From Pyrus communis (Eukaryota > Streptophyta > Magnoliopsida > Rosales > Rosaceae): DNA of 64,000 nucleotides. A program made the translations under genes and the position numbers. Positions 22,652 to 34,765 of this stretch are shown piece after piece. How positions within the stretch are numbered: position 1 is the first letter of the stretch; each line of letters begins with the position of its first letter. Location: positions 20,316,317 through 20,380,316 of the forward strand of contig NC_084806.1 of assembly GCF_963583255.1 (NCBI RefSeq), read 5' to 3'. A model generated the notes under the pieces. It was not told where the DNA came from. It did not search any database and worked only from the letters and a program-made list of their open reading frames with translations.

Positions 22652-24598
22652 TGATAGGAGCATATTTATGCGACTTAAATGGCTTGTTCTCGTACATTTA
22701 CGTTATGTTTCTTTAGTTATTTTAGTACTTTAAGCTATTTTCGTGTGTTTGTAGGTCCAAAGGGCTAAAGGAGCAAAAAGATGCATTTCGGAGACTTTTG
22801 GAGCACTTTTGGGCTAAGGACGGATAGCTTATGCTTGAAGCGAAAGTGTTGGACGAAATTGAAGACCTAATTGGAGCCAAAGTGTTGGAACCTTGTTCTC
22901 TTTAGTTTTAGGACATTTAAACCTTTCCTAATCCCAATCATGCCATGCATAACACACATCCATTCTAACACATTGTCATTGCACATGCATTTCCTTCATT
23001 AGTTAACCCACATGCACTTATCACTTATCATCACCACATATCATATCACTTAATCACTTATCACTTATCATCACCACTTAACCACTTATCATATCATAAC
23101 CACATATCATATCACTTATCACTTATCACTTAACATAACATCCACCTACTTCACCTACAACATCCACCTACTTCACCTACAACATCCACTTCACCTACAA
23201 CATCCACCTACTTCACCTACAACATCCACCTACTTCACCTACAACATCCACTTCACCTACAACATCCACCTACTTCACCTACAAATGACATAGCCATATG
23301 TTCCCTCCACTACTCCTATAAATACCCTTGCATTCATTCATTCATGGAGATCTCATTTCATACACAACACATTACAAACACATTCTCCCTTCCCTAGCCG
23401 TGAGCTTCCCATCCATTCCCTTATAATCCAAACACCACTCCTCATCCATTTCCATAATCCCCCAAACCTCACCTTAGACCTTGTGCTACAACAACGAGGA
23501 AGATAAGAGGGCCTAAACGTTCATACAATTCAAGTGTGAGTTGTTGGAATGTTTAGGTGTTTCTTTGATTTCAAAGTTTAAATTTAATTCTCTTTGTTTT
23601 GTACGTATGAGGAATGGAAGAGAAGAGTGCCTAAACGTTCATACAATTCAAGTTTGAGTTGTTGGAATGTTTAGGTGTTTCTTTGATTTCAAAGTTATGA
23701 GGAACTAAACCCCCTTTAGCTAGGGGGTGATTCGAAACTATGTTTATATTTGCAATATGAATTGATTAACTTTCGTTGGAATTTCATAAGTTGTGGATTC
23801 AATTTGTTTAACCGTTTGATTGATAACTTATTTATGAATGTTTATTAAGAATGCGCGCTTAATTTTCATGCATGAATATGACACTAGAATATAAGTGAAT
23901 TTCACCTAATCGTTATGAACTTATATTCACAAGTAGTGGAGGTTGCTTATAAACAATCGCGTTAAATGAATTCTTGGCAGGAGTTTCATGCTCATCATAG
24001 TAACGAATGCCTCGTCAACACTTATAGTTTTCATAATGCTTAATGATCTTTGATTGTATCTTTATTGTGCTTTTCACGTAAAGGACTTTTGGAGAATGTG
24101 GTGAATTGCGTTGCGCTAACCCATCCAATTCATTAACTTAAGGAAAAACTTGACGGTTAATTTAAGCGGACCTAATTAACCCGGGGCGTTGAGTTTCATA
24201 ATTTATCGAAAGACCAACTGAGAATCAATCTTGTATGCAAGTGTAACATGTGTGGAGAAGAACCCCTTGGCTATTCCATCATCCATATTTTCATCACATT
24301 CATATTTACGTTTTGCCTTTAATTACAATTTGTCCATTTAATTTAATCTCGTCCAAACACAATCCCCCCTTTACTTTATTGTTCAATTTAATTAGAAATC
24401 AATTTAGTTTATGTTTTAAAGTATTTTTGAATTCTTTGAGTCTAGTATAGTGTTTTATATTGTGTTTTTACGTTTTTGAGTCAAATCCAAGTGATTAACA
24501 ATCCCTCCTAATCCCCGGTCCAGAACGATCCCTACTTATATCATTACTACAATTGTCAAAAAGAGGGTTTAATTTGTGTGCGTATAATTCTCGCATCA
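22652..24598 (+). repeat. 3' LTR of the Athila-like element
   Basis: Matches the 5' LTR almost base for base, but the CATCCACCTACTTC minisatellite has seven units (23139-23284; 22-bp and 18-bp types) instead of two, adding 102 bp. The hairpin sequence is again doubled (23512-23557 and 23630-23675). Confidence 0.9.
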
Positions 24599-24713
24599 CA
24601 AGACGGTGAACTTAGTGAAAGTTTTGTGGAGGAATCATTCAGTCGAGGAAGCTACTTGGGAGACAGAAGATTGGATGAGTGATTTGTATCCTCGATTGTT
24701 CTTCGACTACTAG
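24599..24713 (+). pseudogene. End of Tekay chromodomain and pol stop
   Basis: Continues the pol frame after the nested element: NLVKVLWRNHSVEEATWE, the end of a chromodomain of the kind carried by Tekay/Del integrases, and a stop at 24711-24713. It starts with the second CAAGA copy. In the parental element this domain would help target insertion to particular chromatin. Confidence 0.88.
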
Positions 24714-24754
24714 GGGTTGTTACTTGGTTGTTTTGAATTTTGGGACGAAATTCT

Positions 24755-24770
24755 TTTAAGGTGGGAAGGT
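24755..24770 (+). other. Polypurine tract of the Tekay-type element
   Basis: TTAAGGTGGGAAGGT directly before the 3' LTR, preceded by GGGACGAAATTC, the usual pre-LTR context of Tekay-like chromoviruses. It shows that the LTR at 24771 is a genuine 3' LTR. Confidence 0.8.
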
Positions 24771-27700
24771 TGTGACATCCCGTCCCGGAAATATCGAAAC
24801 GTACGTGTGAAATTACAATTTTGCCCCTAGTGTGTTTTTCGTCACGTTGTTGGGTTGTTTTGTGTGTTGTGGCATGTGTTGGGCCACACACACACCTGCA
24901 CATTCACTGTCTCTCTCTACCCTTTCTCTGTCTCTGTCTCTCATCTCTCTCTCCCTTCCCGTTCTCACCATACGTACGGACAAACCCCAAAACCCCTCAA
25001 ACCTTAGCAGATCGAGGGAACCAAGTACACCATCAAGCTCGTGAGGTTGAGAGGAGTCCAGTGGTACCATTTTCAGGTAAGAAAACTACCATTTTCACGT
25101 CGATTCGAAGTGGTCCGAATTGTGTACTGTTCATGCAAGTTTAATCTAGTTAGTTTTTGGACTTTTGAAGCTTGTAGATGTGTTGGTGAGGTCCCAAGGA
25201 GCTTGGGAGTGCATCGTTGGACGGTTTTGGACGTCGGAACCACGAACTGTACGTTTGGCCGATTTTCCATGTTTTTGAAAAGTTTATTCCCGTTGTTTTT
25301 AGGCCCTAAAACTAGTCCAACGTGGTAGGTTATGGTTAGGGCTTCATTTTGGTATAAAGTACGTGAAAAATGGATGAAAAACGAAGGAGAATAGTGAGTT
25401 TTAAGTTTTCCCAGTTTTTCCGATGATCGGAGTCCGGCGAGGGTAGGCCGGAGAAGAAACAGGAATATTCCGTTAAGTTTAACGGAATATTCCTAACGGC
25501 AGTAACGGTATCCGGTTAGGTTTAACGGAATATTCCGGAATCTTAACGGAATATTCCTGACGGCGTCAATTGACACCGTCAGTGTGCATGGCACGTGGCC
25601 GCGCGTGGGGGGCGCGTAGGTCCGTTCCTATTTCGGCGCGTGGGGGCGCGTGTGGGGTCCAAAAATTATTTTAAAAATATGGTTGTGATCCTAAGGTTGT
25701 GTAGAGCACGTTGGTATATTCAATTGTCCATTTTGAGCAATGTACGAGAAGTTATTACGAGAAGTTGGTTATGTGCTTTAAAGTTAACGTTTTTATAGCT
25801 ATTTCGCATATAGGTGACACGTACCCCGAGGACGAGCGTGCACACGCGAGGCAGGGGGGCTACGACCCTTCTACATACCAGTGAGTGGGATTTTGTTTTC
25901 CGTATATACCTATATACAATTATATTCCCAGAAATTTATTTAAAAAGGGTTAATTATGTTATGCCATGCACCATTTATTTTCGTTTATGCATAATCGCAT
26001 GCATTAGTAGTGGCATACATATACATATGCATAATTGGGTGCTGTGGACGCACAGGTAAGTGCTAGGTAAGCGTTGTTCATGTTTATGTTTCAGTAATGG
26101 TTTGAGATAGTTAGAGAGCTCATAACCTGTACCCCCGGTGTTAGTGCTCCCGCCCGTGGCCAGGGCACAGTCCTTCACGTGATGTTCACCTCCCGCACCT
26201 TATACTCACCTTGGATTCAAGGTAGGTGCACAGTCCTGTCGTACAGACCACTATAGGTGGTTCCGACTCGTAGGTGACCCGCGATTATTCGCCCAGTCTT
26301 CACGTGATCGTAGCACTTGTTTACTGATAGGAGCATATTTATGCGACTTAAATGGCTTGTTCTCGTACATTTACGTTATGTTTCTTTAGTTATTTTAGTA
26401 CTTTAAGCTATTTTCGTGTGTTTGTAGGTCCAAAGGGCTAAAGGAGCAAAAAGATGCATTTTGGAGACTTTTGGAGCACTTTTGGGCTAAGGACGGATAG
26501 CTTATGCTTGAAGCGAAAGTGTTGGACGAAATTGAAGACCTAATTGGAGCCAAAGTGTTGGAACCTTGTTCTCTTTAGTTTTAGGACATTTAAACCTTTC
26601 CTAATCCCAATCATGCCATGCATAACACACATCCATTCTAACACATTGTCATTGCACATGCATTTCCTTCATTAGTTAACCCACATGCACTTATCACTTA
26701 TCATCACCACATATCATATCACTTAATCACTTATCACTTATCATCACCACTTAACCACTTATCATATCATAACCACATATCATATCACTTATCACTTATC
26801 ACTTAACATATCATCCACCTACTTCACCTACAACATCCACCTACTTCACCTACAACATCCACTTCACCTACAACATCCACCTACTTCACCTACAACATCC
26901 ACCTACTTCACCTACAACCTCCACTTACTTCACCAACCTCACACACTTACTTCACCTACAAATGACATAGCCATATGTTCCCTCCACTACTCCTATAAAT
27001 ACCCTTGCATTCATTCATTCATGGAGATCTCATTTCATACACAACACATTACAAACACATTCTCCCTTCCCTAGCCGTGAGCTTCCCATCTCTCCCCTTA
27101 TAATCCAAACACCATTTTTCCATTCCCCTTCCACTTCTCCACCACTCCTCTTCCATTCCACACTTCCATCCCCCAAACCAATTATCCCTAGACCTTATGC
27201 TACAATAAAGAGGAAGAGAAGAGAGCCTAAACGTTCATACAATTCAAGTTTGAGTTGTTGGAATGTTTAGGCGTTTCTTTGATTTCAATGTTTAATTTCA
27301 ATTCTCTTTGTTTTGTATGAGGAACTAAACCCCCCTTTAGCTAGGGGGTGATTCGAAATATATGTTTATGCTTGCATTTTGATTTGATTACTTCTAATTA
27401 CGTTTCATAAGTTGTGAATTCAATTTGTTTAACTGTTTTATTGATAACCTATTTATGTATGTTTATTGAGAGTGCACACTTAATTTTCATGCATGAATTT
27501 GACGCTAGAATATAAGTGAATTTCACCTAATCGTTATGAACTTATATTCACAAGTAGTGGAGGTTGCTTATAAACAATCGCGTTAAACGAATTCTTGGCA
27601 TAAGTTTCATGCAATCATAGTAACGAATGCCTCGTCAACACTTATAGTTTTCAAAGAACTTAATGATTCTTGCTTGTATCTCTATTATGCAATTCATGTA

Positions 27701-28866
27701 GGGAACTTGTGAGGAATGCTTTGGGTTGTCGTATGCAATCATCCAATTCATTAACTTAAGGAAAACTTGACGGTTAATTTAAGCGGACCTAATTAACTTG
27801 GAGTGTTGAGAATTAATGATTTATTGAAATGCAATTGGAAATCGTTTTATTATGCAAGTATAACATGTATGGAGATGAACCCCTTAGCTAGCATTCATCC
27901 ATTCAATTCCATCACATTCATATTTACATTCTGTCTAGTTTATTAACTTGTTTTGTTATTTCAATTTTCGTAAAACCTAAACCCCCCTTTACTTTCTTGT
28001 TCTTTAATGCTTAGAATCTGTTTAGTTTATGTTTTAAAGTATTTTTGAATTCTTTGAGTCTAGTTTAGTGTTTTATATTGTGTTTTTATGTTTTTGAGTC
28101 AAATCCAAGTGATTAACAATCCCTCCTAATCCCCGGTCCAGAACGATCCCTACTTGCACATATACTACAATTTGACGAAAAGAGGGTTTAATTTGTGTGC
28201 GTATAAATCACGCATCATTTACACCCAGGCCTATCGTACAGACCACTTTAGGTGGTTCCGACTCGTGGGCAGGTTTAGATATTGAGATTGAGATTTGAGC
28301 TCTAGATGCAGCCGTACAGGTCACATTAGGTGACTCCGGCTGCCAGATTACATGATATTGATATGTTTATACCTGGGCACTTGCATATCATTATGAGATT
28401 TTGGCATGGCATATTCTTGAGCATGTTTGGCATATCTACACTTACGTACATATGTTTATTTTCTGGGAAGTATACAGGTTTTACGGCGAGGAGTTAGAAA
28501 GTATTTTATAAATGCTTTTCGAAAGCTTTGTTTTTGCCCACTCACGCTTTTGTTTTGCGCCAATCCAGGTTTTAGTTGCTTAGCAGTTGCGGTGGTTTCC
28601 CTAGAGGACTTTTTGGCGTTTCTGACAGACACTCACCATTGTAGGGTCACCTTCGGGTGTACTATTGTTGTCTTTTTCGTTTGGGCTGCTAAAGACCTGC
28701 TCTGAAATTGTATTTCACTTGCGCTAGCACTTGTTTAGTACTTTGTATGCTAGTTTTTAATTATTCATACTTTTATATTATTACTTTATTAGCTTCCGCA
28801 CGTGCACATGGCTACGTCACCGTTGTGTGACGGCCAGCACGCCCCGATCTCGGTCGGGGTGTGTCA
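24771..28866 (+). mobile_element. 3' LTR of the Tekay-type element, interrupted by a solo LTR
   Basis: Same LTR as 7951-10147: starts TGTGACATCCCG after the polypurine tract, ends TGTGTCA at 28866, and is followed by TAACC (28867-28871). It is split by the Athila-like solo LTR at 26325-28217. It ends about 1.1 kb upstream of the PPR start codon. Confidence 0.92.
26325..28217 (+). mobile_element. Solo LTR of the Athila-like family (TSD TTTAC)
   Basis: A 1893-bp LTR (TGATAGGAGC ... CACGCATCA) flanked by TTTAC at 26320-26324 and 28218-28222. Removing it restores the uninterrupted LTR sequence seen at 9490-9510. Only one hairpin copy (27226-27271) is present. The minisatellite (26812-26958) is longer than in the 5' LTR of the full element. 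Confidence 0.92.
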
Positions 28867-29983
28867 TAACCCGTTCCAAATTTTACGTTTTTATTTTATT
28901 TTAAAAATGTGAATTTATGAAAATGCCCTAGAGGCAAAGATTTTGACTTACGTTGACCATCGTTTAGAGAGACGTATGACTTATTCTTTTAACATATTCT
29001 CGTAGTACTTGTTGGTGTGAGCATAAGCGAAAGCCGTTTGCGAGTCCGGATTGTAACGGTATAGTTATAGACGTTTGAAAATGGTTATTTAAAGTTTAGT
29101 TATAAATTATTTGAATTCCCACCTTGTGAGAAAGTGGCCAATCAGATTTTAGGCACAAATAGGAAGGAACCAATTAAAATTAGAGGGAGAGGGTGAGACC
29201 CAATCAGAAAAGAAAGAAAAAATAAAAAAAATAAAAAAGTATTGGGAAAGCTTCCCGTGCACCTGTGCCCAACCCTGTGTGACCACCAATTTTTCAAGGC
29301 CGATTTCGGCCAACTCCGATGGAGTTTTTCGACGCCACCACCACCATCTTAAAGCTTTCATTCCCCTCTACAAAACTCACCCAAGAACCACCTTGATTAA
29401 TCATTAGTCAGTTCCAAATTCCATTAGGCATTGGACATAACTTTCCATTAGTTCATTAACTTACTTTTATTAGCCAAGTCTCAAACACTAAGGCTAATAG
29501 TGCCGAATTATGTTTTTTTTTTTTTTGGTTTTGTTGTTGTTGGTAGTTTTGGTTGAGTCACTTGGTTGTTCGTTTGATCAAACTTATGCTAGCGGTTGAG
29601 TTAGTTCGTCTTGTCCAATTTTATCCAAATTCCAGCTCATACTTCTTAAAAATGAACTTAAAAAATGATATCTTATGGTGTGAATATGGTAACCTTTGAC
29701 CTTTTGACACCAAATCTTTTCCCCAATATCATCTTGAATAGAGACCAGTCATTTCTCACATCCCGCTCCCTCTGTGTCTGTTATACAAAATCAATCTTCC
29801 AATCCAACACCCCCTTCCATAAAAACAAACGTCTTTCTTGTATCAAAACCCACGCAGAAATGCACTCCTTATCTCTCGCCTCCACCAAATCCAATCTCCT
29901 CTGTTCCATCTCCAACTCCTCACCCCATATAGCTTCGTCTCCTCCACTGTAACAAAACCGAGACATCCCATTTCTCTGAAACA
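28867..29983 (+). promoter_or_regulatory. Promoter and 5' UTR region of the PPR gene
   Basis: About 1.1 kb between the LTR end and the PPR start codon, duplicated at 10148-11258. It includes a T-run (29512-29526) and a leader rich in CT and CA near 29760-29980. No certain TATA box was picked. The upstream boundary is an LTR, so distal control elements of the original promoter have been moved away or replaced. Confidence 0.55.
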
Positions 29984-32509
29984 ATGGAAGGTACTCTCTT
30001 TCCATCTCGACCTCTGTATCCCGTCCCATCAAACAGACCAACGCAGCCAAACCCTCCTGTGAAATTCAATTCAACGATGCTGCCACCGCCTCCTCAGTCG
30101 CCAGCTCCGCCGTTTCCTATAGACTCCCTCCTCCAGCACCTCCTGAGCCTCTCCTCGCCGCCCAACACTCCCCACAAGCTCAAACCCTTAAACCCACCTC
30201 ACCAAACCAATGGCAGTCTCCTTTCTCTTCAAATTTCGGCGGATTCGACCTCCAAACAGCATCAAATGAAGAAACCCAGTTCAGTTTTAGTCCCAAATTT
30301 CGAGGACGATCGAGAGCTGCTGAAATCAGGAGATGGGGTTCTCGACTTTTTGACTATAAAGGGTAAGTTGATGTTCAATTCCATTGTAGAGCAGCCTTTG
30401 CATGGTTTGGACCATTACTTTGGATCTGTGAAGTTTGAGTTACTTGAAGTTGATTTGATTAGTTTGTTGAAAGCATTAGACCTTTCTGGCAATTGGGAAA
30501 GAGCCTTTTTGTTGTTTGAATGGATTCTGTCCAACTTAAGCTCTGAAAATTTAAAATTAAATAGCCAGATGATTGAGCTAATGGTTAGAATTCTTGGGAG
30601 AGAGTCGCAGCATACGATTGCATCGAAGCTGTTTGATGTAATTCCCATAGAAGAATACACGCTGGATGTCCGAGCTTACACGACGATCCTTCATGCGCAC
30701 TCTCGTACTGGTAAGTACGAAAGTGCAATTGACTTGTTTGACAAAATGGTGGAAATTGGAATCTCACCAACTTTGGTCACATACAATGTCATGCTTGATG
30801 TTTATGGGAAGATGGGTCGATCTTGGGATAAGATTTTAGGCCTCTTGGATGAGATGAGGGGCAAGGGATTTGAATTTGATGAGTTCACTTGTAGTACGGT
30901 GATATCTGCCTGTGGAAGAGAGGGTTTGTTGAATGAAGCAAATGAATTCTTTATTGGATTAAAGTCACAAGGGTATGTACCCGGAACTGTAACCTATAAT
31001 GCGCTGTTACAAGTTTTTGGCAAGGCAGGGGTATTTACAGAAGCCTTGAGCATATTAAAAGAAATGGAGGATAATAATTGCCCACCTGATGCTGTTACTT
31101 ACAATGAGCTTGTGGCAGCTTATGTGAGGGCAGGATTCTCCGAGGAAGGTGCATCTGTCATAGAGACGATGACCCAAAAAGGAATAATGCCAAATGCTGT
31201 TACGTACACAACTGTGATAAATGCATACGGTAAAGCCGGAAAGGAGGAGGAGGCTCTAAGGTTGTTCAACCATATGAAGGCAACAGGTTGTGTTCCTAAT
31301 GTTTGCACATACAATGCTGTTCTTGGAATGCTGGGAAAGAAGTCACTGCCCGAGGAGATGATAAAGTTACTTTGTGAAATGAAGTCAACTGGATGTGCCC
31401 CAAACCGTATTACATGGAACACAATGCTTGCCATGTGCGGTGATAAGGGTAGGCACAAGTATGTGAACCAGGTATTTCGAGAAATGAAGAATTGTGGTTT
31501 TGAGCCTGACAGAGACACATTCAATACCTTGATCAGCGCATATGGACGGTGTGGATCAGAAATAGATGCTGCACAGATGTACGATGAGATGATCAAAGCA
31601 GGATTTACTCCATGCGTTACAACTTACAATGCACTTCTAAATGCCCTGGTACGGCGAGGGGACTGGAGAGCAGCAGAAGCTGTTATGCTAGACATGAGAA
31701 ATAAGGGCTTCAAGCCTAATGAAACCTCGTATTCATTGATGATCAACTGTTATGCTAAAGGAGGGAATGTCAAGGGGATTGAGAGAATTGAGAGAGAAAT
31801 TTATGGCGGTTATATTTTTCCCAGCTGGATTCTTTTGAGAACGCTTATTCTTGCAAATTTCAAGTGTAGAGCACTGGACGGCATGGAGAGGGCATTCCAT
31901 CAATTGCAGAACATCGGATACAAACCTGACTTGGTTGTATTCAACTCCATGCTTTCAATTTTTGCTAGAAACAACATGTATGATCGGGCCAATGACATGT
32001 TGTACATGATTCGTGAAAATGGCCTTCAGCCAGATCTCATAACTTACAACAGCTTGATGGACATGTACGCCAGAAAGGGAGAGTGCTGGAAAGCAGAAGA
32101 AATCCTCATGGCCCTACAAAATTCTGGTGGGAAACCAGACCTTGTCTCTTATAACACAGTCATCAAAGGGTTTTGCAGGCAAGGGCACATGCAGGAGGCC
32201 ATAAGAATTCTCTCGGAGATGACAACTAGAGGAATTCGGCCGTGTATTTTCACCTACAATACTTTCATCACAGGCTATGCAGGGCAGGGAATGTTCTCAG
32301 AAATAGATGAAGTGATTAGCTATATGACTCAGAACAATTGCAGGCCAAATGAGCTGAGCTACAAGATTGCGGTGGACGGTTATTGTAAAGCGAGAAAATA
32401 TAAAGAAGCCATGGACTTTCTGTCCAAGATTAAGGAGATTGATAGTTCGATTGATGATCAATATGTGCAAAGACTTGCTTCTCGCATTCGGGGCAATTTG
32501 GATTCATGA
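29984..32509 (+). CDS. P-class pentatricopeptide repeat protein (At2g18940 ortholog), plastid
   Basis: Intact, intronless, 841 aa. PPR proteins bind specific organellar RNAs and affect their stability, processing or translation; the Arabidopsis ortholog is predicted plastid. The N-terminus (residues 1-100) is Pro/Ser-rich with a PPPPQSPAPPFPIDSLLQHL block and serves as a targeting and linker region. From about residue 200 to the end, some 17-18 tandem 35-residue repeats follow, with typical VTYNALLQVFGKAG, DTFNTLISAYGRCG and VSYNTVIKGFCRQG cores. There is no E or DYW tail, which fits the P class. The ATG was chosen because the N-terminus matches family members and is also the start of the upstream truncated duplicate. 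No defect was seen. The nearby LTR and the promoter duplicate could affect expression. Confidence 0.95.
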   Translation: MEGTLFPSRPLYPVPSNRPTQPNPPVKFNSTMLPPPPQSPAPPFPIDSLLQHLLSLSSPPNTPHKLKPLNPPHQTNGSLLSLQISADSTSKQHQMKKPSSVLVPNFEDDRELLKSGDGVLDFLTIKGKLMFNSIVEQPLHGLDHYFGSVKFELLEVDLISLLKALDLSGNWERAFLLFEWILSNLSSENLKLNSQMIELMVRILGRESQHTIASKLFDVIPIEEYTLDVRAYTTILHAHSRTGKYESAIDLFDKMVEIGISPTLVTYNVMLDVYGKMGRSWDKILGLLDEMRGKGFEFDEFTCSTVISACGREGLLNEANEFFIGLKSQGYVPGTVTYNALLQVFGKAGVFTEALSILKEMEDNNCPPDAVTYNELVAAYVRAGFSEEGASVIETMTQKGIMPNAVTYTTVINAYGKAGKEEEALRLFNHMKATGCVPNVCTYNAVLGMLGKKSLPEEMIKLLCEMKSTGCAPNRITWNTMLAMCGDKGRHKYVNQVFREMKNCGFEPDRDTFNTLISAYGRCGSEIDAAQMYDEMIKAGFTPCVTTYNALLNALVRRGDWRAAEAVMLDMRNKGFKPNETSYSLMINCYAKGGNVKGIERIEREIYGGYIFPSWILLRTLILANFKCRALDGMERAFHQLQNIGYKPDLVVFNSMLSIFARNNMYDRANDMLYMIRENGLQPDLITYNSLMDMYARKGECWKAEEILMALQNSGGKPDLVSYNTVIKGFCRQGHMQEAIRILSEMTTRGIRPCIFTYNTFITGYAGQGMFSEIDEVISYMTQNNCRPNELSYKIAVDGYCKARKYKEAMDFLSKIKEIDSSIDDQYVQRLASRIRGNLDS

Positions 32510-33099
32510 ATTATTGACTGTTCACTGTTGGTTTCTTTTTGCTCTTTTTGTAATAGCACCTGCATATATAGGGTTTCCAGCGAATGTAATTGTAAAAGAA
32601 TGTAACATTCAGCTATTTGGCTGTCCTATAGAGACCTTTGTTACTTTGTTGTTGGGTATTGTTGTGAATTTCTTAATGTAAGGAATGGTGCTTTCGTTGT
32701 GACAGCAAGCGTTTGTAAATAGACATGTACACCAAATTGACCTATTTCTGAGTTTGAAACCATTTATAATTGGTTTTACTTATCAATACATATTCGATAA
32801 ACATCGTAATTCTTAGTGCCAAAAATTCAAATGAAAGAGTTCAACCGTTGAATGATCAATGAAGAGTATAATTCCAACTGATTGAAAACAAATCATACCG
32901 TTGATAAGTTGTCGGGGTGGTTCGGGTCAGGATCCCATACAAAACTCACTACCCAAATCCCAAACCGATCCCTTTTAGACTGGATTTCCAAAAACTAAAA
33001 CCGAATAGAAATTTTGGTCTTTCTGAATTTTGGGATTCTTGAAATTTTTTCGGGATTTCTGTACTGTTGAGCAAAAAATAAATCCTAAAAATTCAGAAG
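32510..33099 (+). other. PPR 3' UTR and AT-rich flank
   Basis: The likely 3' UTR runs to about 32700, with AATGTAATTG and TTCTTAATGTAAG contexts suitable for polyadenylation. From about 32920 there is a stretch of GGTTCGGGT and CCGAATAG-type words like those near 34400-34760, probably decayed transposon ends. No gene seen. Confidence 0.45.
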
Positions 33100-33740
33100 A
33101 CGACATGTGGATTTTTTCTCAAGAAAGATAAGATTGCCCTCATTAAGAGGGCAATGCCCTCAAATACTCCCACGTGTAGCTCAGCATCCGTAAAGATCTA
33201 ACTACTTCTGCTCAAAGCTCCACACTCGTGGGATGAAAAAGTCAAAAGCATTAAAGATAAGATTAATTACTAAATCATATATTTAATACATTTCCAATTG
33301 AAAATCAACTTCATCAAGTAAAGAATCCCTATCATAATCAATCATGGATACTTCCATCATCATCTTAATATATTATTTCCTAATTAATATCTTGGGAATA
33401 TTCTTTTCTCAATCAATCAACGGATGACCCATCTTGTTCAATAAGATGTCGCCATGTGTAGGCAAAACTCTAACCCCATAGCCAGCCACCTCCTCCTATA
33501 CATACCTCTATCTCTACCAAATTTTGGTAAGTTTTTTGCTACATATACAAGCCTTAAACACTCACTTTTTTGAAAAAAACTAACTTAGGAATTAGAGGCC
33601 CATTGGTCAAACCCCCTCCCGTAGGTGTGTGAAGCTTTGGTCTTTGATCAAAAGTGTTGATTGTTTTATAAGTACAAATTCGTCAAGACAAATGATGACA
33701 TATTTTTGGTACAACAGGCACAGTTTGGGATGTTACACTC
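33100..33740 (+). mobile_element. Possible decayed Tat-type LTR fragment
   Basis: The stretch around 33575-33720 (AACTTAGGAATTAGAGGCCC, then GTGTGTGAAGCTTTGG and TACAAATTCGTCAAGA, then TTTTTGGTACAACAGG) resembles the 3' part of Tat-lineage LTRs and the adjoining primer site as remembered. No second LTR or coding domain is present. Tentative. Confidence 0.35.
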
Positions 33741-34385
33741 AAGTTCTTTATATTCCAAAGATGGACATATGAATGAAAGAATCAGATGAGGTTTTGCTTG
33801 ATTTTATCTTTTTTAGGGTTGGACTTTCACACATCAAGTAGATGAAGTCGGGTTTCCAGAATGAAAGACGTAGAGACTATAACATTTGAAGAGGGAAAGA
33901 CGATGTAGTAGACCTTGGCCTCTAAAATTTAAGTTGGGTTCAAATTTGTGGAAGAGATTTCACCAAGCTTTGGGAGACAGTGGAAGCAACATGTTTGGGA
34001 GGAAGGCAATGGAGGTGGTCAAGGATTTGGGTTTGGAGCAGTGAGGAAATGGCAGAGATTTGGGTTTTGATTTTGGGGTTCGAAAGTCAGTTGATTGAGA
34101 AGGAAAGAGAATCAGAGAAGGTATGATGTTGTGTGGTGGCTAGCCAGAGTCGACATTTGGAGAAGGTGGGCGGAGGGGAGGTGGAGTCAAGGTGTAGGGT
34201 GATGAGATTGAGTTGAGAGGGTTCAACTACGAGAGAATAACGAGAGATAGAGAAAATGATGAGAGACTGAGAGAGATGAGACTGAATTGGACAGTTGAGA
34301 TTAAATCTCAACCAATCTGACAATCCTAAAAACTAATTAAAAATTAAATACATACATATATATATATATGTATGTATGTATGTAT
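33741..34385. other. Intergenic, nothing recognised
   Basis: Purine-rich in its middle (33880-34290). The only ORF (minus, 34087-34323) is Ser/Leu-rich without a known domain. A TA/TG microsatellite (34350-34384) closes it. Confidence 0.5.
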
Positions 34386-34389
34386 AATT

Positions 34390-34765
34390 TATATTTCGGT
34401 ACGGTTTGGGATTACCAAACGAAGGCATATGGGATTCCGAATCCCGTATCGAACTTTTCAAGATCGGTTCATTTTCGGTTACCGAACAGTTCAAGATATT
34501 TGGTTTAGACATTTTCAATTCAGTTTCAAGACTTTTTCGGTTAGGTTTAGAATTTTTTGTTAGGTTTAGGAATCCAAAATATTTGGTATGGTTCTAGATT
34601 ACCAAACAAGGGCATGTGGGATTCCGAATCCCGTACCAAACATTTCAAGGTTGGTTTAGTTTCGGGTACCGAATGGTTCATGATTTTTGGTTCGGGACAT
34701 TTTCGGTTCGGTTTTGGGAATTTTGCAATTAGGTTCGGGACTTTTGGTATTTTTTCCACAACTAA
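34390..34765 (+). repeat. Two tandem ~187-bp repeats with palindromic core
   Basis: ATTACCAAAC at 34411 and 34598 starts matching blocks 187 bp apart. Each contains the palindrome GGGATTCCGAATCCC and several TTCGGTT words. Resembles the inner repeats of a small DNA transposon, but no terminal inverted repeats were established. Confidence 0.6.

Larger units (their letters stand above)
15818..24598 (+). mobile_element. Full-length non-autonomous Athila-like Ty3/Gypsy element (TSD CAAGA)
   Basis: An 8781-bp element nested in the Tekay chromodomain, with 5-bp target duplications CAAGA at 15813-15817 and 24599-24603. It has a 5' LTR (15818-17662), a primer site matching tRNA-Asp, a truncated gag-like ORF, an antisense ORF, a long non-coding 3' spacer, a polypurine tract and a 3' LTR (22652-24598). 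No protease, RT, RNase H or integrase is present in the ~5-kb interior, so it would depend on a partner element. Only about five substitutions separate the LTRs by eye, plus one 102-bp minisatellite length difference, which points to a recent insertion. Confidence 0.88.
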
